Assembly (NCBI GenBank): GCA_945868435.1
Contig: CAMBLG010000001.1
Span: forward strand, 124,001 to 188,000
Direction: 5' to 3'
Length of the DNA stretch: 64,000 bases
Origin: an uncultured Lachnospiraceae bacterium
GTDB taxonomy: Bacteria; Bacillota; Clostridia; Lachnospirales; Lachnospiraceae
Shown here in pieces: positions 17,312 to 26,473 of the stretch (its first letter is position 1; every line of letters begins with the position of its first letter). The notes under the pieces were generated by a model, which was not told where the DNA came from, searched no databases, and saw only the letters and a program-made list of their open reading frames with translations. Made by a program: the position numbers and the translations under genes.

Positions 17312-18182
17312 AGCGAAGTTTTATGATACGCTTTCCAGACTTCGGCTGCAGATGTCCCATAAGAGCAGCCTGAATATGTCCGGTAACCGGAAATCCGTGC
17401 AGAAGGGAATATCTGCGGAGTTTTCCGATTTCAGGGAATATATGCCGGGGGATGATCTGCGGCGCATGGACTGGAATGTGTATGCAAGATCGGATAAGCT
17501 GTATATTCGGGAGTATATGGAGGAGAAGGAGGCAATTGTCTCTGTGCTCGTGGATACCAGTGCGTCCATGGACTATGGAGAGCAGAAAAAGTCAGAACTT
17601 GCAAAGGAGCTTGCGGCTGTTGTTGGCTTTCTGGCTCTGAATAATATGGACCGTCTGTATCTCTATGATATGAAGGACATGAATCGTCCTATTGCGGTGG
17701 GAGGCGGTAAAAATGCCTTTCACAAGGTGTTAAAATGGCTGGATACCATTCGCTTTGACGGGAATGTAGATATGTTGGATGCAGTGAAGCGATGCCAAAA
17801 ACGTGGACCGGGAGTGACGGTGATCATCAGCGACTTTTTGAATCCAACGATGTTAGATGAGAGTACGCAAACCTTTGAGAAGCTTTTGCAGTATCTGAAT
17901 TATTGTAAGCAGCGCCCGGTTATTTTGCACACCATGGCGTCGGAGGAATTGTATATCACCCTGGAGGGGGCTTTGAATCTGATCGATGCAGAGACTGAGG
18001 AGAAGCTTCGTCTGACCGTGGACGCGAAGGCAATTGACAGTTATGAAAAGGAATTGAACCGTCTGACCGAGCGAATGAGAAAGGGTTGTCTGGGGAGCAG
18101 AGGAACCTATGTGCTCTGTGACACCGGTAGAGACAAAAATCAGCTTGTGTTTGAGGATTTAAGGGAGATTTATGATATTTGA
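17304..18182 (+). CDS. DUF58 domain-containing protein (VWA-like fold)
   Basis: A 292-residue protein of the DUF58 family that always travels with MoxR ATPases. The DUF58 signature FREYMPGDDLRRMDWNVYAR is at about residues 44-63, followed by a VWA-like segment SVLVDTSASMDYG near residue 83 with an intact DxSxS metal site. There is no signal peptide or membrane segment, so it is cytosolic or peripheral. ATG 17304 was chosen because AAAGGAAG lies 9 bases upstream and it overlaps the MoxR stop; an upstream in-frame ATG at 17280 lies inside moxR. It overlaps the VWA giant by 11 bases. Confidence 0.93.
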   Translation: MLEAKFYDTLSRLRLQMSHKSSLNMSGNRKSVQKGISAEFSDFREYMPGDDLRRMDWNVYARSDKLYIREYMEEKEAIVSVLVDTSASMDYGEQKKSELAKELAAVVGFLALNNMDRLYLYDMKDMNRPIAVGGGKNAFHKVLKWLDTIRFDGNVDMLDAVKRCQKRGPGVTVIISDFLNPTMLDESTQTFEKLLQYLNYCKQRPVILHTMASEELYITLEGALNLIDAETEEKLRLTVDAKAIDSYEKELNRLTERMRKGCLGSRGTYVLCDTGRDKNQLVFEDLREIYDI

Positions 18183-21100
18183 AAGTTTATGGCCACTGGC
18201 ACTGCTTCTTTCCGTGCCAATCGTGGTTATTTTATATTTGTTAAAACCCAAGGGGAAGGATTACCGGATATCCTCGAACCTGCTTTGGGATAAGCTGTTT
18301 AAAAACCAGCAGTCCAAGACGTTTCTGGAGAAATTTATTCACAATCTGCTTATGTACCTGCAGATTTTTATTTTGCTGCTCATGGTTTTGGCTCTTATGT
18401 CACCTTATATTCACAGGGAAGGCAGAGCAGAGGGAAATGTGATCCTCGTTCTGGATACCAGTGGAAGCATGCAGCATGATGCCGGCAATGGCAAGAGTCG
18501 TATGGAGGAGGCGCTTGCGCAGGCAAAGGCACTGATCGCATCGTCGGAGGAAACAAAATTTTCCATTCTTACCAATGACAGTATGGGGACGGATCTTTTG
18601 GCTGTCGGAACGACCGACAAGAACAGCTTAAATGCTGTCTTAGATCAGGTTAGCTGCAGCGATGCTCTGGGAAATCTTCCCGATGCGCAGAGTGTTGTGG
18701 AGACGCTGCGTATGACAGGCGATGAGACAAACGAGGGGGAAGCGGGCGCCTCCAATGCGGAAGTTATTGTGTTTACAGACGGAAACGGTGCCGAGGATGC
18801 AAATGGATTCGCCGAGTACTTTGATGCACAGGTGCTTGTCATGGGCGAAGCTGTCAATAATGTTTCTAATAATTTCCTTTCCTACGTGGAAGAGGAGGGT
18901 GCAGTAACCTGTGCCTGCAGCCTTACAAACTATGGAGATGCAGAGGCTTCCTTTGAGGTAAGTCTGTATGAAGGGGCAAAACTGCTCCAGATTAAGCAGG
19001 TGACCCTTGGCGCGGGGGAGACAACGCTGTGCTTTTTCGATGAAATGAACTGGGAGGGTGATGCACTTCGCAGTGAGATAGGCTCTGTCAGGTTCGAAGG
19101 TACAAATCAGGGGGATTCCCTCTCAGAGGATAACGAGTCCTACGCAATTAAGGAGCAGAGCAGCCAGATCGACGCGGTACTTATCGGAGAGGGCAATACC
19201 TATATTGAAAAGGCCTATGCGGCTGCCACCGGTATGAGTCTGACCAAGGCGAAAACGGAAAGCATGCTGACAGATGAGGAACAAGCAGTCCGCATCTATG
19301 ATGCGGGAACGATCTGTACTGATGCGGGGCATACCACGAGAATGGCATTCCATGATGAAGAGAATGCGGCAGATACAGTAAATAATGTGCTGCTTACAGT
19401 TTCTGCCTGTGACTTGACATCCGGGCTGTCTTCCTTTTCCATCGGTGTCAATGAGACCAATGTGTACAATGTACCGGAGTGGGGAACCGGTTTTTTGTGG
19501 GCCGGAGAGCAGTGTGCAGGTTATTACGGAGAGCACGATGGCGTGAAGACCATTGTTGTGGGATTTGACATCCGGGAATCGGATTTCCCACTCAAAGCGG
19601 AATTTCCGATATTTATGGCCAATGCCATACAGTTCTTGGGGGACACTTCACTGCTTTCCGGCAATGTCTATGAGGCCGGAGAGGCCGTTTTATTCCATCC
19701 GCAGGCAGATGTAGATGTGAGTACGCTTTATGCAGATACGAAGAAGGCCGGATTGTATGATGTGCAAGCGCAAGATCACACGGAACAGTATGTAGTGCGC
19801 TTTGCCACGGGAAGTCAGTCGGACGGACGCATTGCAGCGGAGGGAACCGCACAGGAGGATGCTTACAGCACACAGCTGGTTAAAAAACAGCTGCGCAATG
19901 TCCTTCTTCTCATTATCCTGATTCTCATGGTGGTGGAATGGATTCTGTATGTGCGGCAGATGCGTTACCGCGGAAAGTTCTATCTTGTTGTTCGGGTGCT
20001 TGGTGTTGTCATGCTGTTTCTCGCTTTGTCTGGGGTGTCGGTAAGCAAGAGAGAGGCTGCCAATACAACGATTTTTCTGGTGGATTTGTCTAAGAGTAAT
20101 GAGCAGAATCTGTCGGATATGGAAGCTTATCTGGACGATGTGCTGGCCCAGATGCCGAAGGATAATCAGTATGGAATCGTTGCCTTCGGTAAAAATTCTC
20201 TGGTAGAGCAGTTTTTGACCGAGGAAGACCATTTCTCACAGATGATGTCCATGCCGGATAAGACGGCGACCAATTTTGAGGAGGCTGTATCCCGGGCTCT
20301 TGCCATGATCCCGGCAAATGGTGCAGGCCGCGTGGTCATTCTGACGGATGGAAAAGAGACGAAAGGAGACATTACTTCTACAGCATCGGCGCTTGTTTCC
20401 CGCAAGATTGAACTGCTCGCCAAAACCTACGAGGTGAGTCAGGGACAGGATGCCTATGTGGAAAACGTTGAACTTCCAAGCTATCTCTATGAGGGCGATG
20501 CATACTCCATGACGGTGACGGTGGAGAGCAATTACGAGACGGACGCCGAGATCCAGATCTGGATGGGAGGACTGCAGACAGATGCCTATTCTGTTCATCT
20601 GAACCGTGGGACCAACCAGTTTCAATTCCAGCAGAAGGTCACGGGAGAGAGTGTGGAGAGCTTCGAGGTGAAGGTTGTTGCGGCAGGTGATACCTGTGAG
20701 GAGAACAACAGCTATCACGCGTATTCGGTTGTGGATTCTGCACCGAAAATCCTGGTAATATCCGGTATGGATGAGGATTCCGCAGCCTATGAGGCAATCC
20801 TGCAGAATGCAGGCTGCAACTATCAGATCGTTTCGGCCATCAATGCGCCGGATACACTGGAGGAGTTATTGGAGTATAAGAGTATCGTGCTGGAAAATGT
20901 GTACCTGTCCGATTTGCCGGAGGGTTTTCTTGCCAACATCGATACCTATGTGAAAGACTACGGCTGTGGTCTGGTATGCTGTGGCGGAGAGGACAGCTTT
21001 GCGCTGGGCGGTTACCGGGAGAGTGTTTTGGAGACGGTGCTTCCGGTGGACATGGAGCTTCGGGGCGTAAATGAGATTCCGTCCATGGCGATGATCATGG

Positions 21101-22689
21101 TGATTGACCATTCCGGAAGTATGAGTGTGGATGCCGGAAACGGAGCCACGAATCTGGATCTGGCCATCACGGCGGCGGAGACCGCAGTAGATCAGATGAG
21201 AAGCACGGATTATGTGGGCGTGATTTCCTTTGATGATTCCTATAGCTGGGTAGTGGAACCGACACTGGCCTCTGACAAGAAGGCGATCAAAGAGCAGATC
21301 GAGACCATTGCAGAGGGCGGCGGAACCACCATTCAGCCGGCGTTGTGGGCGGCGCTTCAGGGTGTGGCAGACTGCGATGTCAGCATCCGCCATGTGATTC
21401 TTCTGACAGACGGGCAGGGGGAGAGTAGAAATTATTCTGCTATTACATCCGCCTACAACGAGAATGATGTGACACTTTCGACGGTAGCGGTGGGGGATGG
21501 ATCGGATGCCCGGCTGTTAGAGCAGATCGCGGATGACTGCGGTGGGCGTTATTATTATTCGGATATGGCTTCAGACATTCCTAAGATTTTTGCCCAGGAG
21601 GTATTCTTAAGCGGAGACACATATCTGCAAAACGGAACCTTTGGGCTGGCTGTGAACAGCAGCAATGAGATTACAAAGGGACTTTTTGCCGATGGCTGGC
21701 CGGCTATCTATGGATATGTCAGTGCAACGCCTAAGAGCAATGCTAAGCTGCTCATTGCATCGGAGAAGGATGATCCCATTCTTACGGTTATGCAGTACGG
21801 TTTGGGACATACAGTTGCGTGGAATACCGATGTAACCAATTCCTGGACTGCGGGATATGCGGGACAGAGTGACTATGTTCAGCTGTGGAAGCGCATTGTG
21901 GATTATAGTGCAGGCAATGCTTCCATCGGTGAGGACGCCGTGGATGTGATGACGGCCGGAGGATATACAAATATCGTATACCAGGCAAGGGATTACGGTG
22001 AGCAGACAAAGGTGGAGGCTGTATATACAGACCCGAAGGGCAATACCGTCACTGCACCGCTTCAGGCCACGGCACCCGGACGGTATGAGGCAAAACTGGA
22101 CACGGATGTGACCGGTGTCTACAACCTCAGTGTACGACGGATTGACGAGGGAGAGATTACCAACGCCATAACAACTGCGGCGGTAGTTCAATATTCGGAT
22201 GAGTATAAGTTTGGTGTAAGCACCACCGCTTTCACGAATTTTATCGCGCATTATGGGAACATGTTAGAGCCGGAAGAAAACTTCTGGAAGCAAAGAAAAA
22301 GCGAGGCAAGAGAGCGCTATGACCTGACGAAATGGCTGATTCTTGTGGCAATTCTGTGGTTCGTGATGGATATTGCCTTCCGCAGGTTCCATTTTCTGCC
22401 GCAGGATACAAAGCTGTACCGGGCAGTGCGAGCCCGCATGCAGAAGCGTGGAATAAATTCCAGCAATTCAGGAAAAGCCAATGTAATACAGATGGGCCAA
22501 GCAAGCGTGGCAGATTCTGACGGAACAGATATTATGGTGGACACAGCAGTTCCTTCGAGTATGAAGCCGGAGTCGGAGGAAAAAGAAAGTAAAAAACGCG
22601 TAAAGAAGGAGAAACATAACAAAAAACAGGAACCACAGACCTTGGATACGTCGGCACTTCTGAAGAAAAAAAATAATCGAAATCTGTAA
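18172..22689 (+). CDS. Giant BatA/VWA fusion membrane protein with three VWA-type domains
   Basis: The 1505 residues look like two proteins joined. The first half has a BatA-type N terminus (membrane segments near 8-25 and 60-80), VWA domain 1 with LVLDTSGSMQ near 95, and a closing membrane segment near 577. The second half starts with another segment (about 604-622). It then has a VWA-like domain with VDLSKSNEQ near 638, an amidotransferase-like stretch (LVCCGGEDSFALGG, about 930), VWA domain 3 with MVIDHSGSMSVD near 979, a final segment near 1387 and a Lys-rich cytosolic tail. All three motifs keep DxSxS. MoxR and DUF58 immediately upstream suggest assembly or remodelling of an envelope complex. 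Confidence 0.88.
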   Translation: MIFESLWPLALLLSVPIVVILYLLKPKGKDYRISSNLLWDKLFKNQQSKTFLEKFIHNLLMYLQIFILLLMVLALMSPYIHREGRAEGNVILVLDTSGSMQHDAGNGKSRMEEALAQAKALIASSEETKFSILTNDSMGTDLLAVGTTDKNSLNAVLDQVSCSDALGNLPDAQSVVETLRMTGDETNEGEAGASNAEVIVFTDGNGAEDANGFAEYFDAQVLVMGEAVNNVSNNFLSYVEEEGAVTCACSLTNYGDAEASFEVSLYEGAKLLQIKQVTLGAGETTLCFFDEMNWEGDALRSEIGSVRFEGTNQGDSLSEDNESYAIKEQSSQIDAVLIGEGNTYIEKAYAAATGMSLTKAKTESMLTDEEQAVRIYDAGTICTDAGHTTRMAFHDEENAADTVNNVLLTVSACDLTSGLSSFSIGVNETNVYNVPEWGTGFLWAGEQCAGYYGEHDGVKTIVVGFDIRESDFPLKAEFPIFMANAIQFLGDTSLLSGNVYEAGEAVLFHPQADVDVSTLYADTKKAGLYDVQAQDHTEQYVVRFATGSQSDGRIAAEGTAQEDAYSTQLVKKQLRNVLLLIILILMVVEWILYVRQMRYRGKFYLVVRVLGVVMLFLALSGVSVSKREAANTTIFLVDLSKSNEQNLSDMEAYLDDVLAQMPKDNQYGIVAFGKNSLVEQFLTEEDHFSQMMSMPDKTATNFEEAVSRALAMIPANGAGRVVILTDGKETKGDITSTASALVSRKIELLAKTYEVSQGQDAYVENVELPSYLYEGDAYSMTVTVESNYETDAEIQIWMGGLQTDAYSVHLNRGTNQFQFQQKVTGESVESFEVKVVAAGDTCEENNSYHAYSVVDSAPKILVISGMDEDSAAYEAILQNAGCNYQIVSAINAPDTLEELLEYKSIVLENVYLSDLPEGFLANIDTYVKDYGCGLVCCGGEDSFALGGYRESVLETVLPVDMELRGVNEIPSMAMIMVIDHSGSMSVDAGNGATNLDLAITAAETAVDQMRSTDYVGVISFDDSYSWVVEPTLASDKKAIKEQIETIAEGGGTTIQPALWAALQGVADCDVSIRHVILLTDGQGESRNYSAITSAYNENDVTLSTVAVGDGSDARLLEQIADDCGGRYYYSDMASDIPKIFAQEVFLSGDTYLQNGTFGLAVNSSNEITKGLFADGWPAIYGYVSATPKSNAKLLIASEKDDPILTVMQYGLGHTVAWNTDVTNSWTAGYAGQSDYVQLWKRIVDYSAGNASIGEDAVDVMTAGGYTNIVYQARDYGEQTKVEAVYTDPKGNTVTAPLQATAPGRYEAKLDTDVTGVYNLSVRRIDEGEITNAITTAAVVQYSDEYKFGVSTTAFTNFIAHYGNMLEPEENFWKQRKSEARERYDLTKWLILVAILWFVMDIAFRRFHFLPQDTKLYRAVRARMQKRGINSSNSGKANVIQMGQASVADSDGTDIMVDTAVPSSMKPESEEKESKKRVKKEKHNKKQEPQTLDTSALLKKKNNRNL

Positions 22690-22770
22690 GATTTTATGGC
22701 GCTTTTTTCCTAAAAATGTTAAACTACTCGTAAATGTTGCGAGAAAAAGTAAAAGAGGTTAGGCAGTATT

Positions 22771-24504
22771 ATGCAGTCATCAAGAGAGTTACAGAATCAG
22801 TTACGAAGCATCGATCACAAGAGCTACCCCGCATACAAAGCATTGCGGGGTAGTTATCAGTTCGATGGATATCAGTTGAACATTGACCATGTGCAGGGGG
22901 ATCCGTTTGCAGCACCATCCCATGTGAGTGTGTTCGTGCCTGCGTCGGTGGCGGCATTCCCGGAATATGCAGTAAAAAATGATCTGACAAGACAGGCACT
23001 GTCGGATTTTCTTGCGAGACAGTTCGCAAAACAGGTCAACCAGTATACCTTTAAGGCAAAGGGATCCGGAAAAAGCGGATTGATCTCGGTGACGCAGTGC
23101 GGACAGGAGGTACTTTACCGCACGGCCTGTGAGGTTACGAACAAAGGGATTACAGCTCGTTTTGCGGTGGGATTTCCCGCGAACGGAAGAACCATCAATG
23201 CAAGGGAACTGGAGAAAATCCTGTTTGAATATCTACCGGTGTGTGTTACCCAGGCCTTTTCCTATAAGAATCTGAACGCGAAGGCAGTTCAGGCGGCCGT
23301 CGAGCTTGCCGAGGATCAGGACTACATCCGCAAACAGCTGGATACCATGGGACTTGTGGCATTTGTGGCAGATCATGCAGTTTTACCCAGAGAGAGCGGT
23401 ATATCCAGTAAGCCGATGAAGAACTCCGTGGAATTTGAGTCCCCGGAATCGCTGCGGGTAAGTATGGAGCTTCCTCATAAGGGAACTATTACAGGAATGG
23501 GAATTCCCAAGGGAATTACGCTGATCGTGGGCGGTGGATATCACGGTAAGTCTACGCTTCTCACGGCACTGGAGCTTGGGGTGTACAACCACATTGCAGG
23601 AGATGGAAGAGAGTATGTGATTACCGATGAGAGCGCGCTGAAAATGCGCTCGGAGGATGGACGTTTCATTAAGGATGTGGATATCTCCATGTTTATCAAT
23701 GATCTGCCGAATAAGAAGGATACCCGTTGCTTTTCCACTGAGGATGCCAGCGGAAGTACCTCGCAGGCGGCGGGGATTATAGAGGGAATGGAAGCGGGAA
23801 GCCGTGTATTTCTTCTGGATGAGGATACCTCAGCCACCAACTTTATGGTGAGGGATGCATTTATGCAACGTGTAGTAAGCCCCGATAAGGAACCCATCAC
23901 GCCATTCTTGTCCCGGGCGAAAGCTTTGTATGAGCAGGCGGGGATATCTACAATTCTTGTTGCGGGAAGCTCCGGCGCCTTTTTCCATATTGCGGATACC
24001 GTGATTCAGATGGATAATTACCGGCCGGTGGACATTACGGAAAAGGCCAAGGCGTTGTGCGCAAGCTTTCCGATTTCGGAGGAAATGCCAACTCCTTTTT
24101 CGATGCCCCAGAGCCATCGCATTATGACAAAGGACGCAAACGGTGCAACCAGACGAAGAGATTACCGCACGGGAGCGGTGAAAAAAGACGAGCCGGAGCG
24201 CTTAAAGGTAAAAGTCATGGGGCGCGACGGATTTGCCCTTGGAAAACAGAACGTGGATCTTCGCTATATCGAACAGCTCATCGACACAGAGCAGACAGCC
24301 GCGCTTGGGATTATGCTTAAATATGCAGTGGAGAAGCTGATCGATGGAAAACGGACACTTTCTGATATTGCAGAGTATATGATCACACAGATGCAGAAGA
24401 AGGGACTTTCCTTCTTTGCGGAGGGCAGTTACATTCCTGGCGGTTATGCAATGCCTCGCCCGCAGGAGATTTATGCCTGCCTGAACCGGTATCGGAGAGC
24501 ATAG
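22771..24504 (+). CDS. ABC-class ATPase domain protein (PF09818 type)
   Basis: A 577-residue cytosolic protein of the 'predicted ATPase of the ABC class' family (COG3044). It has a long N-terminal region opening SSRELQNQLRSIDHKSYPAY, a P-loop VGGGYHGKSTLLTALE near residue 255, and VFLLDEDTSATNFMVRD as a Walker B region with an extra acidic residue. A conserved C-terminal part ends YIPGGYAMPRPQEI. The family's function is not known; it is not a transporter subunit because it lacks a permease partner and the usual LSGGQ signature. It stands alone between the VWA operon and argS. Confidence 0.88.
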   Translation: MQSSRELQNQLRSIDHKSYPAYKALRGSYQFDGYQLNIDHVQGDPFAAPSHVSVFVPASVAAFPEYAVKNDLTRQALSDFLARQFAKQVNQYTFKAKGSGKSGLISVTQCGQEVLYRTACEVTNKGITARFAVGFPANGRTINARELEKILFEYLPVCVTQAFSYKNLNAKAVQAAVELAEDQDYIRKQLDTMGLVAFVADHAVLPRESGISSKPMKNSVEFESPESLRVSMELPHKGTITGMGIPKGITLIVGGGYHGKSTLLTALELGVYNHIAGDGREYVITDESALKMRSEDGRFIKDVDISMFINDLPNKKDTRCFSTEDASGSTSQAAGIIEGMEAGSRVFLLDEDTSATNFMVRDAFMQRVVSPDKEPITPFLSRAKALYEQAGISTILVAGSSGAFFHIADTVIQMDNYRPVDITEKAKALCASFPISEEMPTPFSMPQSHRIMTKDANGATRRRDYRTGAVKKDEPERLKVKVMGRDGFALGKQNVDLRYIEQLIDTEQTAALGIMLKYAVEKLIDGKRTLSDIAEYMITQMQKKGLSFFAEGSYIPGGYAMPRPQEIYACLNRYRRA

Positions 24505-24526
24505 TGAAAATCGTGGCGTCTTCTTA

Positions 24527-24556
24527 TTGACTTCCAAAGGCCTGTTTTGTTATGAT
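24527..24556 (+). promoter_or_regulatory. SigA promoter of argS
   Basis: TTGACT (5 of 6), 18 bases and TATGAT (5 of 6) end 27 bases before the argS start. The leader is short, leaving no room for a T-box. Confidence 0.75.
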
Positions 24557-24583
24557 ACCTTTAGATTTAAAAGGAGAACGATC

Positions 24584-26374
24584 ATGAAGAAATTAATTGA
24601 TGCAATTACCGAAGAGGTGACGAAGGTATTTGTTGCCAACGGATACGATGAAAAATACGGCAAGGTGACGCTGTCCAACCGCCCGGATCTGTGCGAGTTC
24701 CAGTGCAATGGAGCTATGGCGGCAGCGAAGGAGTACAAATGCGCGCCTTTTATGATAGCGGACAAGATTGCGGAAGGTCTGACCGGAAATGCCATGTTTG
24801 AGAGCGTGGAATCTGTGAAGCCGGGCTTTCTGAATCTGAAGCTGGCACCGGAATATCTGGCTTCCTATGTGGATGAGATGAAGCAGGATGCAGGAAGATT
24901 CGGCTGTGAAAAGACACAGAATCCGAAGACCATCATTGTGGACTATGGCGGACCGAATGTCGCAAAGCCACTGCATGTCGGTCATCTGCGCTCTGCAATC
25001 ATCGGCGAGAGCGTAAAGCGGATCGGCAGATTTATGGGACATAATGTAATCGGTGATGTACATCTGGGAGACTGGGGCTTACAGATGGGACTCATTATCG
25101 TGGAACTGAAGGAGAGAAAACCGGAGCTGGTGTATTTTGATGAGAGCTATACCGGGGAATATCCCCAAGAGGCACCTTTTACCATATCAGAGCTGGAGGA
25201 TATCTATCCCACAGCCAGCGGTAAGTCCAAGGAGGACGAGAACTTTAAGGCGGCAGCTCTTCAGGCAACCCATGAGCTTCAGCAGGGAAGAAGAGGCTAT
25301 CAGGCTTTGCTTTCCCATATCTTAAATGTATCTGTGACGGATTTGAAGCGCAATTACAGCAACCTGAACGTGGATTTTGATCTGTGGAAGGGCGAGTCCG
25401 ATGCACAGCCGTATGTTCCGGATATGGTGCAGATGATGAAGGACAAGGGCTTCGCCTACATGAGTGACGGAGCGTTGGTGGTGGATGTGGCAGAGGAGAC
25501 CGATGCCAAGGAGATTCCTCCGTGCATCATCTTAAAATCCGATGGCGCATCCCTGTACAGTACAACGGACCTTGCAACCATTGTCATGCGAATGAAGGAT
25601 TACAATCCGGACAGCATCATCTACCTGGCAGATGCAAGACAGAGCATGCACTTTATCCAGGTGTTCCGCTGCGCCCGCAAGACCGGACTGGTGGACGAGC
25701 ATGTGGAATTAAAGCATATCGGTTTTGGCACCATGAACGGAAAGGATGGCAAGCCTTTCAAGACCAGAGACGGCGGTGTCATGCGTCTGGAATATCTCCT
25801 GGATGAGATCAACGAGGAGATGTTGAAGAAGATCACCGAGAACCAGAAGGCCAAGGAGAATCTGGATATCTCGGATGAAGAGGCGAAGGAGACAGCCAAG
25901 GTGGTTGCGCTGGCGGCTGTGAAGTACGGAGATCTGTCCAACCAGGCCAGCAAGGATTATGTGTTTGACATTGAGCGCTTTACTTCCTTTGAGGGCAACA
26001 CGGGACCATACATTTTATATACCATCGTGCGCATCAAGTCTATTCTTGCCAAGTATAAGGACAGCAAGGGGGCACTGCCGGAGCAGGCGGCAATTCTTCC
26101 GGCCCATTCCGAAAGTGAGAAGAACCTGATGCTGGCACTGGCGCGGTTCAATGCCATGATGGAAAATGCGTATGAGGAACTGGCTCCTCATAAGGTTTGT
26201 GCGTACATTTACGAGCTTGCCAATGAATTCAACGGCTTTTACCATGGCACGAAGATTCTTTCTGAGGAGGATGCTGCTGTTCAGCAGTCTTACATCGGAC
26301 TTCTGATGCTGACCAAGGATGTGCTGGAGACCTGTATTGATGTACTGGGCTTCTCCGCACCGGATCGCATGTAA
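24584..26374 (+). CDS. argS: Arginyl-tRNA synthetase
   Basis: Class I aminoacyl-tRNA synthetase of 596 residues that charges tRNA-Arg. The N-terminal Arg-tRNA synthetase domain is followed by the HIGH-like motif KPLHVGHLRS near residue 129, and GKPFKTRDGGVMRL stands where the KMSKS loop would be, as in many ArgRS. The C-terminal DALR anticodon-binding domain ends FSAPDRM, a typical terminus. ATG 24584 has AAGGAG 7 bases upstream; the in-frame reading from 24527 begins inside the promoter. A strong terminator follows 46 bases after the stop. Confidence 0.97.
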   Translation: MKKLIDAITEEVTKVFVANGYDEKYGKVTLSNRPDLCEFQCNGAMAAAKEYKCAPFMIADKIAEGLTGNAMFESVESVKPGFLNLKLAPEYLASYVDEMKQDAGRFGCEKTQNPKTIIVDYGGPNVAKPLHVGHLRSAIIGESVKRIGRFMGHNVIGDVHLGDWGLQMGLIIVELKERKPELVYFDESYTGEYPQEAPFTISELEDIYPTASGKSKEDENFKAAALQATHELQQGRRGYQALLSHILNVSVTDLKRNYSNLNVDFDLWKGESDAQPYVPDMVQMMKDKGFAYMSDGALVVDVAEETDAKEIPPCIILKSDGASLYSTTDLATIVMRMKDYNPDSIIYLADARQSMHFIQVFRCARKTGLVDEHVELKHIGFGTMNGKDGKPFKTRDGGVMRLEYLLDEINEEMLKKITENQKAKENLDISDEEAKETAKVVALAAVKYGDLSNQASKDYVFDIERFTSFEGNTGPYILYTIVRIKSILAKYKDSKGALPEQAAILPAHSESEKNLMLALARFNAMMENAYEELAPHKVCAYIYELANEFNGFYHGTKILSEEDAAVQQSYIGLLMLTKDVLETCIDVLGFSAPDRM

Positions 26375-26390
26375 CAGGCAGAAGATTTTT

Positions 26391-26419
26391 GGAATAAAAA
26401 CAGAATATAAGCATACATA
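26391..26419 (+). promoter_or_regulatory. SigE-type promoter of the spoIIIA operon
   Basis: GGAATAAA and CATACATA, 13-14 bases apart, match the mother-cell SigE pattern KMATAWW-N14/15-CATACAHT closely. spoIIIA is a SigE operon in Bacillus. The expected transcript start, near 26426, falls inside the left arm of the argS terminator. Confidence 0.6.
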
Positions 26420-26420
26420 T

Positions 26421-26454
26421 AGGTCATAGGGACAACGGTCTCTATGACCTTTTT
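26421..26454 (+). terminator. Intrinsic terminator between argS and spoIIIAA
   Basis: AGGTCATAGGGAC, loop AACG, GTCTCTATGACCT (one G-T pair), then TTTTT. The T-run ends a few bases before the spoIIIAA ribosome site GGAGGA (26459-26464). Confidence 0.88.
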
Positions 26455-26473
26455 GTTTGGAGGAACATGTGCT

